This document shows positions 34,201 through 46,718 of a stretch of DNA of 64,000 nucleotides, piece by piece. Location: NCBI GenBank assembly GCA_022315425.1, contig JAIUPT010000023.1, positions 28,818 to 92,817 on the forward strand, in the 5' to 3' direction. The stretch comes from Pseudevernia furfuracea (Eukaryota > Ascomycota > Lecanoromycetes > Lecanorales > Parmeliaceae). Numbering within the stretch: position 1 is the stretch's first letter; every line of letters starts with the position of its first letter. The position numbers were made by a program, and so were the translations under genes. A model generated the notes under the pieces. It worked only from the letters and a program-made list of their open reading frames with translations. It was not told where the DNA came from and ran no database searches.

Positions 34201-37200
34201 CAATTTAAACTCTAGAGTAAAAAAAGGTATTACAAGCTTTGGTTTCCACGGTATTATCTTATATTTTGTATCATCTTTTCCGCATTTAGAAAAGATATAA
34301 GATTTCACCGTTAGCAATAGTTTATTAGTATTCTATTTTACTATTACCGAAAAGTGTATTAATCTTTCCATGGTGACAAGACAACACGACACTTACTAAA
34401 GAAGCTTTTGATTGATTCGTTTTAATGATTCTAATTTTTCACCTAACAAGGGATAATAAGTACAATGTTTGATTATATTTAACAATACTTGTTTTTTGTA
34501 TATTTCTAAAAAATAAAATTTACTGTAAGGATTTCTAATCTTGTTAGTTACCCCAAAAAACTGTTTAATAGCATCTATTAAATAAAGGTCATGATTCTGT
34601 CCTATTGAAAAAGAATGGTTATTGTTTTTTCTTACCGAAAAACAACCTTCGGCTTCTATAAAACCAGATAATCATCCTTTAAAATAACAGGGAGCCTTGA
34701 AATTAACACTTGACTTTATAATATTTAGCTGTTCATTATACTTTAAATTTCTATTTATTAGATAAGCCTCTATTGAAGTATCAGTTATGCATGCTTTTAA
34801 AAACGCAAGCTGGCAGATATTTCTTGAAGTTAAAGGAGGGTAAGTGTTAAATATTTTTATAATTTGCTTAACTTCTTGGTTATTATTAACTACTCATATA
34901 ACGTGTGCATCTTTACCTGTTATTCTTACTGTTCCTCCTATAACTTTAGCAATTTTAATTAACATATTATAGTTAGATTTAAGGTTAGATAATTTTATTA
35001 TTAATCTGTATTGTAAAGATTTACTACGTCAATGGTTTACCTGAATACTTCCATCTCCATCCATCAAACCAACTCAAAATAGTTTTATATATTTATTATA
35101 GCTACTATTATCAAATAAATCAATTGCATTGTAATTATTATTAATATTAAGATTAGTGCTAGACAGTGATAGTACAGTTGTAGCCATGCTTAATAAGCTT
35201 GGTACAAAAATACCAAATAAAACAATAAAAACCGTATCGTGGAATGCAATATCAAGGGAGGCATTGGCCAAAACTACTCCACTTAATCCACCCACGGTGA
35301 ACAAGAACACAAACCCTAAAGCAAAAAGCATAAAAGGTGTTAGTGTAAATGATCCACCATAACAGGTAGCTAACCAACTGAATATTTTAATACCAGTAGG
35401 TACAGCTATAATTAATGTGGCAGCTGTGAAATAAGCGCGAGTATCGACGTCAAGTCCAACACTGTACATGTGGTGCAAATAATAACCGGAATATCCGTCA
35501 TTAATAGGACTATATCTTCATCTTTTATTTTTTCATTATTTCTTTCTTCTTCGAAGAAAGATGACCAGTTTTATTGGTGTTGCAAAGCAACTAGTGATCA
35601 AATTAATTTCTTTACTTCTCTTTTTTATATCCTTTAAACCAAATTCAGTTAAGTGGGCTTTAGCTTTTACCATTTCATAAACCCTAACTCATTTCTGGAA
35701 AGATTGTTGCTTTTTAGTTTTTAAATTGTATCTATTAAGATAGTTTATGATGAGGGGTGCCTTAATGAAGGAATTGCTTTCTATCCTGTGCATGCTGCTA
35801 AGATTAGCTATTTCTCCCTTAAGCTTTCTATGAGTTAAAAATAAATTTAGTTGATCTTGCTCCGCAACTAATAAACAACATATCATGTAAACTATCTTTT
35901 TGATCAATCATGAACCTTAGCTTAACTTGTTGCGGAGCATCATCCTAATGTCATAGCTTTTCTTTTAAAAAGTGTTACACTTGCAAAGCATCAGCAACCT
36001 TCCGCATAAATAAATCCAGATATTCAGGCGTTGTTAATTAAAGGCAGGGCTTTGTAATTAACTTCATCTATATTAAAAACATTTAACCAGTTTCTAAGTT
36101 GAGCTTTTCTCTTGTCTAGTATTAAGTTTCCATTAAATAAACTGATCAATAGTTTAATGCTCTTATTATCATCTACTTGCGAAGCAGTAACGACTAAATT
36201 TACCAAAATGTCTAACTCTACCTATAAGTATGGTCTTGCTTCGCAACTCTAATGTGATTTAATATTTGATCTTCTTTTTGAGTTATCACTTGCTTGTGAA
36301 ACAAGGCATCATTTACCTTGTATGCCTTTATTAACTAGAAAGGCCCCATCTCCTTCAGAAAAGCCTATGAATCAGGCCAATCAATCATCGGATATCTTTT
36401 CATCGTCATTACCACTCAATTTTCTATAAGTCTCGAAATTAAAAGATGTTTCGCGTGTAGTCTCTGAGGAGCTCTTGTCAGTATAATATTTGAGTCCAAT
36501 ACTTAAAAGTAATAGGCTAAATAAGATACTAAGATTACCTGCTGATTGAGCATACCCTATAAGATTTTTACTGTAAAAAGTACTTATATATACTAAGCTT
36601 TTCCAGCATATAGCGAAATTTATTACCATATCTTCACAGATATGGAAAGCCAACCATTGACTTCAAACTACAAAACCTAAGACACCAATGGACATCATGG
36701 CATATACCCGTGTTTAGAACTTCGGCCTCATATATATATATGTTAACATTATCTTTTAAAGATAACTAATTTTTATACAAATTAGACATGTAATTAGTTA
36801 AGTCAAAATTTTTTTTAGAAAACTTTTCAGCTAATCCTAATCCAACTTTTCCATGATGATATTTATGATGATATTGCTTAAAATATTCCTTATGTGGAAT
36901 AACCACTTCTTTATACCAAAATTCTATAGAAGACTTAGGCATATGATCTACATCAAACCCTTTCATAGTCTTTTCATTTAGAAAATTACGACATTCACTG
37001 TATTTTTCAAAATGAGATTCCATAATCGGAAGTACAAAATTATCAAACTCAAAATTCTCTAATTTAAAGTAATTAAATTTTTTTGCGCTTAAAGCATCAT
37101 AGATACTTTTTAATTTTATTAAGGATAATTCCACATGCAAAAGGTTATCTCTTACTTCATCATAAACAGTGCTACTTTGGTATCAATTAGGAATATAAGC

Positions 37201-40200
37201 ATCAAAGGCTAGATCTTTCATCTTTAAACTAGAATAGGTGTCAAGTCACATAGCTATTTGCCTTTTTTGCCAAATCTCAAAAGCATCCTCATAATCTTTA
37301 TTTAGATTTTTATTTTCATAATACAATTTGGCTTTTTTGAGTGTATTGTATTCCAATGTATACTCATATAAGTTATGTTGTATCTGATTAAGATAATCTA
37401 GAGGAGTAACATTAATACTTTTGCTACAGGAATAAATATTATTAAATTTTCTTTCGTCCTCTAAGTATTTTGTTATTTCCTGTTTTTCAAAAACAAACTC
37501 ATTTGTTTTTGTGTATAAAAGATTATCGTTATACTCTTTTAGATCTATTTCTATACTTGACCTTTTATATTTGAAGTTTTCAAACTCAATGTATTCTTTA
37601 TAATTACGTAAAGCAGGATGGTTATGAAGAATTTTTTTATGATCATCAAAGTTGTTACGGATTTCCCAATCACGACCTGACATGTCCATACAGAATAAAG
37701 GGGAGAAATCGGGACCTCCATTACCGCCTGGTCCCCCTGGATCTCCAATACATTTTTTATGTAAATGCAAACCTAATACTGATTCTACATCACCTGATAG
37801 ATCAAAATCATCAAAACCTAATAAAATATATGAACCCATAAATGAGTACATTATCTCTAGATTAAAACATTGGCCTATTATATATCAAAATAAAAAAATA
37901 AATAAAAAATTAAAAAAAAGTGTAAAGATATGTTCAACTTTCTTTTTTGCTTTTATGGAAGAGTATACAATAGATAACAAGACTAAACCCAAAATAAAAT
38001 ATGAAAAGTTTTTTGGTTCATCTACTACATCTATATAAATTAAAAGTAATAAAATAATTAATAAAACTAATTTAAAAATTATATTGTTTTTTATTAACCT
38101 ATATATATAAAGTAAAGAAAATTTTTCTATTACAGATATGAAAATTTTTACACGTGTTTGGGACTTCGGTCTTATATATATAGCTTTTAGCTAGGATAAA
38201 AAAAAGTAATAGTTTGGAATATGTTATATATGTTGACCAAGCTATCTTATTTATTTAATTATTTATTAGCAATATTATATAATAACATTTAATTGCTAAT
38301 AAATAAACCCCTTTCGGGGCAATCTAGAATGCACCTTAAATACATAATTTTTATAATTATATATCCAGTACCGTCCACTCGTTGCTCTTTTATCCTTTAA
38401 TTAAAGGAACTTAGATCCGCGATTACCCATTCACTATTTCTAGTAGATAATTAGACTTTTTACTATATCCTGATAATTACGCAGGCCCTTTTAGAGTTAC
38501 CTCTAATTGTTAGTACCTAATTCTTTAGGGCTTCCCCGGAGTTTGATACTGAAGGACTGTTTAGCGAAACTTGCTCAAGGTTTCTTAAATCCCTAGATAA
38601 CCAAATACACTCTTGTTTGAACTAGCAGAGATAGTTGTACTAATTACACCAAAACCTGGTATGATTAATATATAACAATTATTTTGATTAATAAAATAGT
38701 GTTAGTGCCATCTATTTTTAATTAATACTCAAGAACTTCACCTGTGTTTGCAGATTTATACTCTTGTTAGGACTCTATCTTAAGTAGATATGTATTATTG
38801 TATCTATTCATAGTATTTTTCAATTTAGTTATTGAATCAATACCTGATGAAGTTAAATGTCTTCTATTTTGAATTAAAACATAGGCTTTTCTTCATTTTA
38901 GGTAGTTAATATGTTTGCTAGACAACATATGGTATGTGTCAAAATAGTTAATAACGTTTTTAGCTGAGCCAAAACTTGTAGAACCGTAATAATAGGTATC
39001 TTGATCACTTCTGTAACCAATATTTCCACCTAAAAAGTTTTTAATTAATATTAAAAGATAATTTTCCTTCTGGTCAATTTGATAATTTAACCTTGCTTCA
39101 GTTCTATTATAACGGCTTATAAGTTTAATTTGGAAACTAGCATCCGCATCTGAAAACCCAGCTAATCAATGGTTATTTAAATTGTCATCTTTACTAATAG
39201 TAAAAGTAATAGTTTTACTAAAATCAAAATACTTATAGTGACCAAGTATGTTTTTATTAATTTGGTTGAATTTTGAATGTGATTTAAGTTTACCATTAAT
39301 TAAAGTAATTGCTTTTTCCAATCCTTTACTCGCTGCTACTACCAATAGAACAGCGTTTTTGTTTTTAACTTTTTGTATAGTACCATAGCCCAATTGTTTT
39401 TTTAAAAAATAGCCTAATTGTGCATCATTTATATTAAATACGATAACTAGTTGCTGTTTACTACTAAAGTGACCATCCCCATCTATTAACCCGGCTAAAT
39501 AGTAACCCAATTGAGTGTCATTAAGGGGTCTTGAATGAGTAGGTATATGAACAGATACAAGTTTTACATTTTCTTCTTCGCTGCGTATAGTCTCTGAGGT
39601 TCCAATAGAATTGTTACCTGCTGATTTACTTATCATGTTTAAGTTTGTTACTTTGTGACCAGATGTCGGGGAGTACTTAATCACTAAAATATAAGTGGTT
39701 CCAGCAAACAGCAACGTTAAGAGGCTTATATATTTAACCTCTGGATGCAATTAAAATTATTTAATTGGACTATATCTTTATCCTCTATTGTTTCATTTAT
39801 TATTAAACTTAGTTCATGCTTTAGCCAAAGGATTTTCGGGTAAAGCAGAATAAGCTCTTAGGGCTTTTAACTCATAATATTTATCTGTTAAAAATAACCT
39901 CTGTTTTTTATTAGAATAAGAGGGGTATATCAAAAGATAACTTTTAAAAAGTTCTATGTCATCCCTTGATTGTATAGATCACTTATAGTAACCGTTTTGA
40001 CCTTTATCAAAATATACATTACCTCCAAAAACGTCTTTGAATGCAATAACATCAACTAATAATTTGTTAGTTACAGATATAGTTAATTGAGGTTGGTTGT
40101 TTTTTATAGAATAGGTAATTGTGCCATCTGCATCAAAAAACCCAGAGAATCATCCATTGTTTTTAGTAATTGCTATAGGGTATATAATTATGATATTTAG

Positions 40201-43200
40201 GTTAGAACATACAGATTCCAATTGCTTAACTCTTGATGTATGTCTAACTTTACCATTAATTATCTTAATTAACTCTATCATACCTTTTTTATTATGTAAT
40301 CTGTACCTAAGAGCCTTTGTTCCGGATCTTAATTTTATAGATCCACCCAATTTTTGTTTAATAATAGCCAATGCATGTTCATCTTGTAATGACATAGTTA
40401 TTTCACAACTAGGGTATCCTGATTTACTGAGTAGAAGAGATCCATCTCCATCAATAAGTCCTGCCAACCATTCATTTCAAGATTCATCATTATTAACGAA
40501 ACCTTGTTTAGAGGATAGTGGACGTGTAGTCTCTGAGGTTCCTACTAAGAAATCAAATCTTTTTGTTACCTGCTGATCGTCTTGTGTTGCCTCATGTCTC
40601 CATAGAAACAATAAACATGCCATTGATAAAATTTTAACTTTATAGGGATATAGGTTTAGTACTAAATATGTGACTATTATACCACTTATATATAAAGTAT
40701 GTATCAATGAATCTTCAGAGTTCCAGCATATAGTCCATTTCAATAGACAAATTACTTTATCTACGGGCCATAGTTGACCAAAGAATCAGAAAAGGTGTTG
40801 GTATAAAATAGGATCACCACCACCTGCTGCTTCAAAAAAAGATGTATTGAAATTTCTATCAGTTAATATCATTGTAATTCCCAATTTTTTTTTTTATTGA
40901 TCTACTGGACTAGAGTCCCATGACTTTTTACATAATGCTATGTCTCAAAAACAACTTAATTGCTTAAGGTAGGTACTCAATATGTCTCCATATTGTTTGG
41001 ACTATCTTTTACTTATATAAGTTGTAAAATACGCCTAAATGATCTCAATTAAACTCTGACCTCATATTATTCATTTTTGATTTAATTCCAATAATTGCTT
41101 TTATACCTTTGGGTGTGTTATGCTCTTTTAGGTTAAAATAATTTAAAACCTTAACCCAATCCTTGTAATTCAAATGCTTACTAGAATATAATGGGTATTT
41201 TTTTAAATAATCAACTAAAGCTAAATTTCCTTTTAGATTTACAGTTCTAACTCTAAATTCAGGCTTAGGTCTAGTAACTCTAACTTCTTTAACTGTAGTA
41301 TATAAAAAATCTGCTATTAACTTTAAAAATCCATGGTTACTTTGTTTATTATGATCAATTTGTCTTTGACATACTTCAAATTTACATTCTATTTTAGGGT
41401 AAACTGAACTTGTTGTAGTTCGTACCGCAAAGTGTCCATCTGCATCAATAAAACCAGCGAATCAACTATTAGAACTTAGACAACTATGATCTAAGCTTTT
41501 TTTTTCAATCTTTAAGTTTAATCGATTATTTAATCAATCAATTAATCTATACAAAGCATAAACTTTAGGTGTTCTCATATAACCATTTATTAAAGTAGCT
41601 AATAGCAGAATACCCTCAAAGTTATTTATTGTTAATATATAAGCATTAACTCCTTTTTTCCTAGAAAGAGATCCATGTTTTAGCTGTTTTTGTATAGTTA
41701 ATGCTAATGGAAAATCTCTTAAATCAAAAACTATTTGTATAGAAGGGTAATTTAGCTTACCTTTAAGTGATATTTCCGAAGATGGGACCACTATAGAGCC
41801 ATCTCCTTCAATTAAGCCTGCTAGATAAGAGGCAAACTTTGGATTTAAGTCATTTAAATGATTAGCTCTACCCTCTATGGATTCTATAACAAGGTTAGTA
41901 TTATGACTTACATAAGAAAAAAATAATTTTTTATTTGAATAAATTTGAGATAATTTGCAAAATGAGATCGCTATAAAACATACTATACAGCATATAAGTT
42001 TCGGCGTGTAGTCTCTGAGGATTCAAAAAAAACTAAAATTTTCTTTGTTGCCAGCTGATAAAGTTACATTTAAATAATATAACTGTTTCCAGCATACAGC
42101 CGAATTTAGAGCCGGCAGAATTAATTTACCGGCTAGAACAGGTAGTGATAATAAAAGTAGAACGGCCGTAATAACAACGGCTCAACCGAATAATGCCAAT
42201 TTGTGTAGTCTAACACCAGGACTTCTCATATTTAAGATTGTAGTTATGAAATTCATAGCTCCTAATAAACTACTTATACCTGAAAGATGTAAAGCAAAAA
42301 TGGCTAGATCTACACTAGGTCCACTATGACTTTGTATTCCAGAAAGAGGAGGGTAGCAAGCGTGTTGGTAACTTCATTTGATTTTTCTAATGAAAAATAA
42401 AACTATCGCTACACTCAATAAATTTCTATATTGTTCGGACTATACCTTCATCTTAATAATATCATTATACACCAATTAAAACTTAACCGTATATTTAGAC
42501 GATTTCCAGTAGGTTTTTTCTGAGTTTCCTAACCATATACCTTATCTTATGTAGTTTATCATAATCACCTTTGTTATTATTATATGATCTAGCCCATATT
42601 CTATACTCTAAAGATTTTACTCCTTTCATTGTATCCTTGAAATAGACAATTATGTTTTCAATGGCTCTAGAATTGGTTGTGTCTAAAATATAATAATTAT
42701 GGATTTCTTTATATCTAACTGGGTTAGATATATGGAGTGTTAAACCTATTGCTTTTAAAACCAACTCGTCTAATTTTTGAGTTATGCCAAAACCGTGTAC
42801 TATTCTTTTTGAATCTTTGCTAGTTAAATAAAAGCTGCCTTCTGCCTCAATGAATCCCACTAATCAGGGTTTACTTATGATACCTTTTAGCGAGCTTACA
42901 CTTTTTAAAGGTAAGTCCACCTGGTTTCAGGCAGGTGATTTGTAGTTGTCCGGTACCTTCAAGTTTTTTAGATTTAGAAGTATACTGTCCCTATCTTGTT
43001 TGCTTAAACTTACATTATTCAACATATCCAAGGCTTTTTTAAACCTTGAATAATCAAAATATTTGGAGGTTAAAAGAGGATGTTTATCAAATATAGGTAA
43101 TATTACCCTTTCTATAGTTTTTCTGTCCCTTATGAAGAATTGTCCTTTCGTATTATCTTTGGTAACAGAGCCCACACCTAGTTGTTTTTTGACGTAATAT

Positions 43201-46200
43201 AATAATCTCAAATTATACCTAGACTGGGCTAACTTATAAGATAATCCTCATTTATCCCCCTGATGCGTAATAGAAAAACTACCATCTCCGTCAGTAAAGC
43301 CAACTAATCACTGTTCAAATCAAATTTTGTTTTTATTATTAAGATGCTCTTCGTTTAGTCTCTGATGAGTAGAAAATAAACATCTCTTTTCTACTCAGGC
43401 GTATTGTCTCCTTGAAATACATGTTTTTACGTACGTGTAAGTTAGTATAATATGAACTAAACCTAAACATGAGTAATGTATAACGTGTAATCCTGATTTA
43501 ACACAGAACACTTGAAGATGTTCACGCATCGAGAAGAGTTTAATATCTTCTATGTCACCATAGAACAACTCCCTATTTTCTTTAAGAGTTCAGCCTGTAC
43601 CAGCCCCGTTTTCAATACCACTAGCAAATAAAAATAATGCTAGACTTGGTATTAGTAACCAAAAGCTAATATTATTAAGTCTAGGGAATCTATATAATTA
43701 AGTAATTTCTTACCCATACGGACTATGTCTTCATCCATTATCATAATGGAGCTTCGCGTGTAGTCTCTGAGGATCCTACTTATAAACTACTTTGGTTTCC
43801 TGCACAACCCTCCCTTGTATGTATAAGTTTTACCACTAGTTCAGTTTATTTACTAACTTTATGACAGCTTTCTGCCGCCCAACTAGGTGTCTATACATCT
43901 GTTGACTGAATAAATTAATCCAATTTAGAGAGATTCCATGCATATAGCGAAGTCATAATTATAAAGTTTACACTTTATAACGGCATTCCCTTTGTTTTAG
44001 AAAAAATTTTAAAAGTAGTGTATTTATAAACCATTTAAATGATATCAATTGAAATCAGTTCTTTTTGTATTCATTTGACTTCTAACAAGTTCTGCTGTGT
44101 TTATATCTTGTTCGGTATAATGTTGATTATTAAGAATCATATATGCAACCTTTTCTCAATCTTTATAATCTAAATGTTTACTTGAATATAAAGGATATTT
44201 ATTAAAATAGTTAATAATAATATGTAAAGATACTTTACTAGATGCTGTTAAAGTATAGTAAGTATTATTTGTAGATTTTTGTGTTCTGGTTAACAATTTA
44301 CAATTTAAGAATAAAGATATTTGATTTAAAATATAAAAATAACTATCATTAGTAATTGGATCCAAAATTCTTTGTTCAATTCTTAACCTACAAGTAATTT
44401 TTCTTTTTTTTGCACCTTCTTCTGTTTTAGTATATTGTACAGAAAAACTACCGTCTGCATCTACAAATCCACTTAATCAACTACTATTTTCTAAACTATC
44501 TGTATTTAAAGATAGTTTATTTATATCTGCACTATGATTTTTATTTAACCAGTCTATTAAATTATATAATTGATAGATTTTAGGTGTTTTTAATTGACCG
44601 TTTATTAAATTAACTATCTTTTTCAAGCCTACTACAGGTGAAACTACTAAAACACAAGCGTTATCTTTAGATTTATATCTAATAAATCCTGATTTTATGA
44701 TACAAAGTAATTTTTTTGCTAAAGGCTGGTTTTTCAAACCAAAAGTTATACAAAATCTAGGATTATGAGCCTTTTTACCTTTATGGTTTTGAATTCAAAT
44801 ATGACCATCACCTTCAAATAAACCAGCTAGATATGAAGCTAAATTATTACTGTTATCATTATGTACACTAGTCACACTTGTTGTTTGAGATAAACTGGAG
44901 CCAAAACAAACTTTTAAATTTTTTTCTAGGAGATCCTGTTTTTTTGCCATATCTGGACCACCTACTAATAATGGTAATAAGAAATTCAATTTGTTATAGC
45001 CGTTAGGTTATATTTGGACTATATCTTCATCCTCTTAAGGAGCATAACGTATAGTCTCTGAGGATCCTATAAAAACTAATACCTCTCATTCGTGGGAGGC
45101 AAAAGTTTTTTTTCGTTTCCTGCGGATTGTCCATTTTTTTTTATATATTTTTTAATTACATAAAAATATTATTTTTATTATTTAAGGTTGTGTACGCTTC
45201 AAAATAATTAGACTTCTTTTTACAAAAGTAAAGTTTTCACAATTCCTATAAAAATACTTTAGGAGTTTCCCGCACATAGTTATGTAATAAAAGTAATATT
45301 GCTACTACTTACGGCAATTTCTTTTATATGAATACAATAAAATAATAAGTACAAAAATTCATAAGATAATAAGGAGTTTAAACTAGACTATCTAAGTGTG
45401 AAAAATCAAAGGATTTACGTTTATTATTAAATTGTGCTTTAATTGTTTCAACCTCCGAAATTTCTTTTGGAGTTAAAACTTTACCAGCTCGCAATTTAGC
45501 TTGTTCAACTACATAGGATCAATCTTTGTAAGCCAAATATTTAGAGGAATATAGAGGATAACGATCAAAATAATTTATAACCTTAGCATGGCTAGCTGCG
45601 CTGTGAGATATAACCATAAAGGCATAAAACATTTTATCATTTTGTTCTCTAGTTCTAGAGTATAAATTTACACCTAAATATCTTGCTATTTCACTTAATA
45701 TAACAAAATAGCTAATTCCCCCTTCTTCTCTTGTTACATATCGATGATAAGTTTGTCTTAACTCAATACGGAAAAAAGCTTGTACTCTTTTACTAGTAAT
45801 ATTTCCTTTATTTTTTCTATTTGTTAGTGTAATAGAAAAATTACCATCTCCGTCAGTAAAACCGGCTAACCAACCGTTGTTATCTATAGGTGATAGATCT
45901 AAACTTAAGCAATCTATACTATAATAGTCAAATTCATTAAATCATTTTATAGCACGGTGCAATGCTTCTATTTTAGGTGTACGCATATAACCATTAATTA
46001 TATTAATAATTTTTAGAACATCTTCTGTTATTTGAATTTGTCAAATAACACAACCTGCGCTATTTTTATTATAAACTTTACCAGCATTAGTTATAGAAGC
46101 TAATTTTTTAGCTAAAGGTTCATCTGCTGTACTAAATACCACAAGTATTTTAGGGCGATATTTTTTAGCATTAGATTCTTTATTATGTACTGCAAATGAT

Positions 46201-46718
46201 CCATCTGCTTCAATTAATCCTGCTAGATAGGGTCCTAACTTTGATCTTAATTCTGATTCTTTAATTGACTGTTTTTTTGTACTAAAATATCTTTTTATTG
46301 TATTCACATTGATTTTACCAAACCCACCTATCATTGCTGGCATGACCATAAAAAATATCATAACTATGGCGTGTGCTGTTATGATACTATTGTATAATTG
46401 ATTATCTGCTATAAACTGAACACCAGGTCCAGATAGCTCTAATCTAATTAATACAGAAAAGGCTGTTCCTATTAAACCTGATAATAAGGCAAAAATAAGA
46501 TACAAAACTCCTATATCTTTTGCATTTGATGATAAAAATCACCTTTCTAGTCATATAGATATTTTATTTTTGTTTATATGTAGTTTATTTTTCAAATTAG
46601 TTGAAGAAACTTCATATGTACTTTTTATATCTTTAAAATATGTAAGTTCACACAAAGTCTGGCGACGTGGTAGGGTAGAGATATTAGTAGGAATAGGCGT
46701 TAGATAAAATGAGACCAT
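31220..46718 (-). CDS. cox1: Cytochrome c oxidase subunit 1, 11 exons, extended at both ends
   Basis: Catalytic subunit of complex IV. Exons: 46718-46317, 44986-44946, 43689-43585, 42356-42128, 40878-40777, 39747-39737 (11 nt), 38675-38589, 36708-36660, 35475-35236, 33226-33209 (18 nt), 32083-31220. They sum to 2148 nt, 715 residues, against about 530 usual. Conserved: WFLSSNAKDIGVLY, GGFG-NFLLPLLVGGPDMA, GAGTGW, YPPLSGIQSHSG, HPEVYILIIPGFG, VWSHHMYSVGLDVDTRAYF, HFHYVLSMGAVF. The normal end (SPPKPHAFVSLPVQS) is at about 31631; a 136-residue soluble tail follows. About 50 extra residues precede the normal start (MVSFYLTPIPTN). Exon 2/3 and 4/5 junctions are the least certain. Confidence 0.94.
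32144..33208 (-). pseudogene. LAGLIDADG endonuclease in cox1 intron 10, interrupted by TAA
   Basis: In frame with micro-exon 10. First motif NWFAGIMDGDGNFDIRL at about 32930; the frame stops at TAA near 32639 after FNVNCI and reopens at once with YLAGLVDTDGSIVF, the second motif, to TAG at 32144. A single stop separates the two halves, so it is either a recent pseudogene or two half proteins. Intron 10 runs 33208-32084. Confidence 0.82.
33264..33869 (-). CDS. Alternative-exon-like cassette in cox1 intron 9
   Basis: Opens after ATCTG|ACTTACTAC, a copy of the intron end and start of true exon 10 (33227/33226), and runs open for 606 nt (202 codons) to a stop at 33264, in phase with exon 9. The first residues TYYLIINLNHILNMCVVFA align with Cox1 TYYVVAHFHYVLSMGAVFA, then the frame jumps to a Cox1-like end (LPPKAHAFTKITLKA) and continues as an about 150-residue helical, His/Thr-rich tail of unknown function. 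It could be spliced as an alternative Cox1 terminus or be a fossil of an earlier 3' end. Confidence 0.55.
34396..35235 (-). CDS. LAGLIDADG endonuclease in cox1 intron 9
   Basis: In frame with exon 9 and open to TAG at 34396, about 279 residues. Motifs WVGLMDGDGSIQV (about 35070) and WLSGFIEAEGCFSV (about 34670). Intact. The intron core follows: tttagcctctacggatcc at 34164 and the P7 3' strand near 34110. The intron spans 35235-33227 if spliced to canonical exon 10, or 35235-33870 if spliced to the cassette. Confidence 0.87.
35600..36659 (-). pseudogene. Decayed LAGLIDADG endonuclease in cox1 intron 8
   Basis: In frame with exon 8 until WLAWFIGFSEGDGAFLV at about 36370, then disrupted by an inserted CTTGTTTCACAAGCAAG and by several TTGCGAAGCA-type elements (36310, 36235, 36180, 35985, 35930, 35850). 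Later pieces read NLVVTASQVDDNKSIKLLIS, FNGNLILDKRKAQLRNWL and IKAPLIINYLNRYNLKTKK, the usual C-terminal half of this family. Intron 8 runs 36659-35476. Confidence 0.8.
36766..38152 (-). CDS. Alternative-exon-like cassette in cox1 intron 7
   Basis: An open frame of 1387 nt (about 461 codons, TGA as Trp) that begins just after CGAAGTCCCAAACACG, a near copy of the intron 7 end before true exon 8 (CGAAGTTCTAAACACG|G at 36709), and is in phase with exon 7. It encodes about three membrane helices (38130-37870), a Gly/Pro linker (GDPGGPGGNGGPDFSP, about 37740) and a soluble, Glu/Lys/Tyr-rich domain of about 330 residues. The first ATG (37851) lies after the helices, so splicing is the simplest way to translate the whole. 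Not a recognised family; no HEG motif. Confidence 0.55.
38153..38588 (-). other. cox1 intron 7 group I core
   Basis: A compact 436-nt group I intron without an internal ORF, ending at the cassette acceptor. The plus strand shows cgttgctctttta, tagatccgcgattaccc, gattacgcaggcc-like and ttccccggagtttg, the same core as in nad5 intron 2 (61020-61260). The core is complete right next to the cassette splice site, whereas canonical exon 8 lies 1.44 kb further. Confidence 0.75.
38767..39736 (-). CDS. LAGLIDADG endonuclease in cox1 intron 6
   Basis: In frame with the 11-nt exon 6 (HPEV) and open to TAA at 38767, about 322 residues. A membrane-like N-terminal segment (YISLLTLLFAGTTYILV) precedes motif 1 YYLAGLIDGDGHFSS (about 39490) and motif 2 WLAGFSDADASFQIKL (about 39165). 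Intact. Intron 6 runs 39736-38676; core with gcgtatagtctctgagg at 39583. Confidence 0.87.
39778..40776 (-). CDS. LAGLIDADG endonuclease in cox1 intron 5
   Basis: In frame with exon 5 (ends 40777) and open to TAA at 39778, about 332 residues. Motifs NEWLAGLIDGDGSLLLS (about 40470) and WFSGFFDADGTITYS (about 40150). The intron core (acgtgtagtctctgagg, 40523) is read through by the same frame. Related in sequence to the second HEG of nad5 intron 3 (both share SLK- or GGSIK-type segments). Intact. Intron 5 runs 40776-39748. Confidence 0.87.
41009..42127 (-). CDS. LAGLIDADG endonuclease in cox1 intron 4
   Basis: In frame with exon 4 (ends 42128); the frame passes through the intron core (cgtgtagtctctgagg at 42005) and stays open to TAA at 41009, about 372 residues. 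Motifs YLAGLIEGDGSIVV (about 41820) and WFAGFIDADGHFAV (about 41460). Intact. Intron 4 runs 42127 to about 40879; the 3' junction is uncertain by a few bases. Confidence 0.87.
42495..43584 (-). CDS. LAGLIDADG endonuclease in cox1 intron 3
   Basis: In frame with exon 3 (ends 43585). It begins LKENRELFYGDIEDIKLFSM and has RRQYAWVE, the N-terminal part typical of the well-known fungal cox1 intron HEG at the GTGWT site. Motifs WLVGFTDGDGSFSI (about 43310) and WLVGFIEAEGSFYL (about 42860). Open with TGA as Trp to 42495, about 362 residues. Intron 3 runs 43584-42357. Confidence 0.9.
44024..44945 (-). CDS. LAGLIDADG endonuclease in cox1 intron 2
   Basis: In frame with the 41-nt exon 2 and open to TAA at 44024, about 306 residues. 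Motifs YLAGLFEGDGHIWIQN (about 44830) and WLSGFVDADGSFSV (about 44475). Intact. Intron 2 runs 44945-43690 with its core at 43980-43740 (gcgtgtagtctctgagg). Exon 2 appears to end in C rather than T, an exception to the usual rule, so the 5' splice site needs checking. Confidence 0.87.
45378..46316 (-). CDS. LAGLIDADG endonuclease in cox1 intron 1
   Basis: Directly continues exon 1 after GGFG and is open to TAA at 45378, 312 residues. Motifs YLAGLIEADGSFAV (about 46225) and WLAGFTDGDGNFSI (about 45865). Intact. Intron 1 runs 46316-44987; core with cgtatagtctctgagg at 45049 and the P7 3' strand at 45015. Confidence 0.9.

Noticed and set aside
38153..38600. cox1 exon 7 ending at GGT 38600
   Set aside because: Protein continuity needs four more residues (YLGM); the exon end at 38589 supplies them and keeps phase with exon 8.
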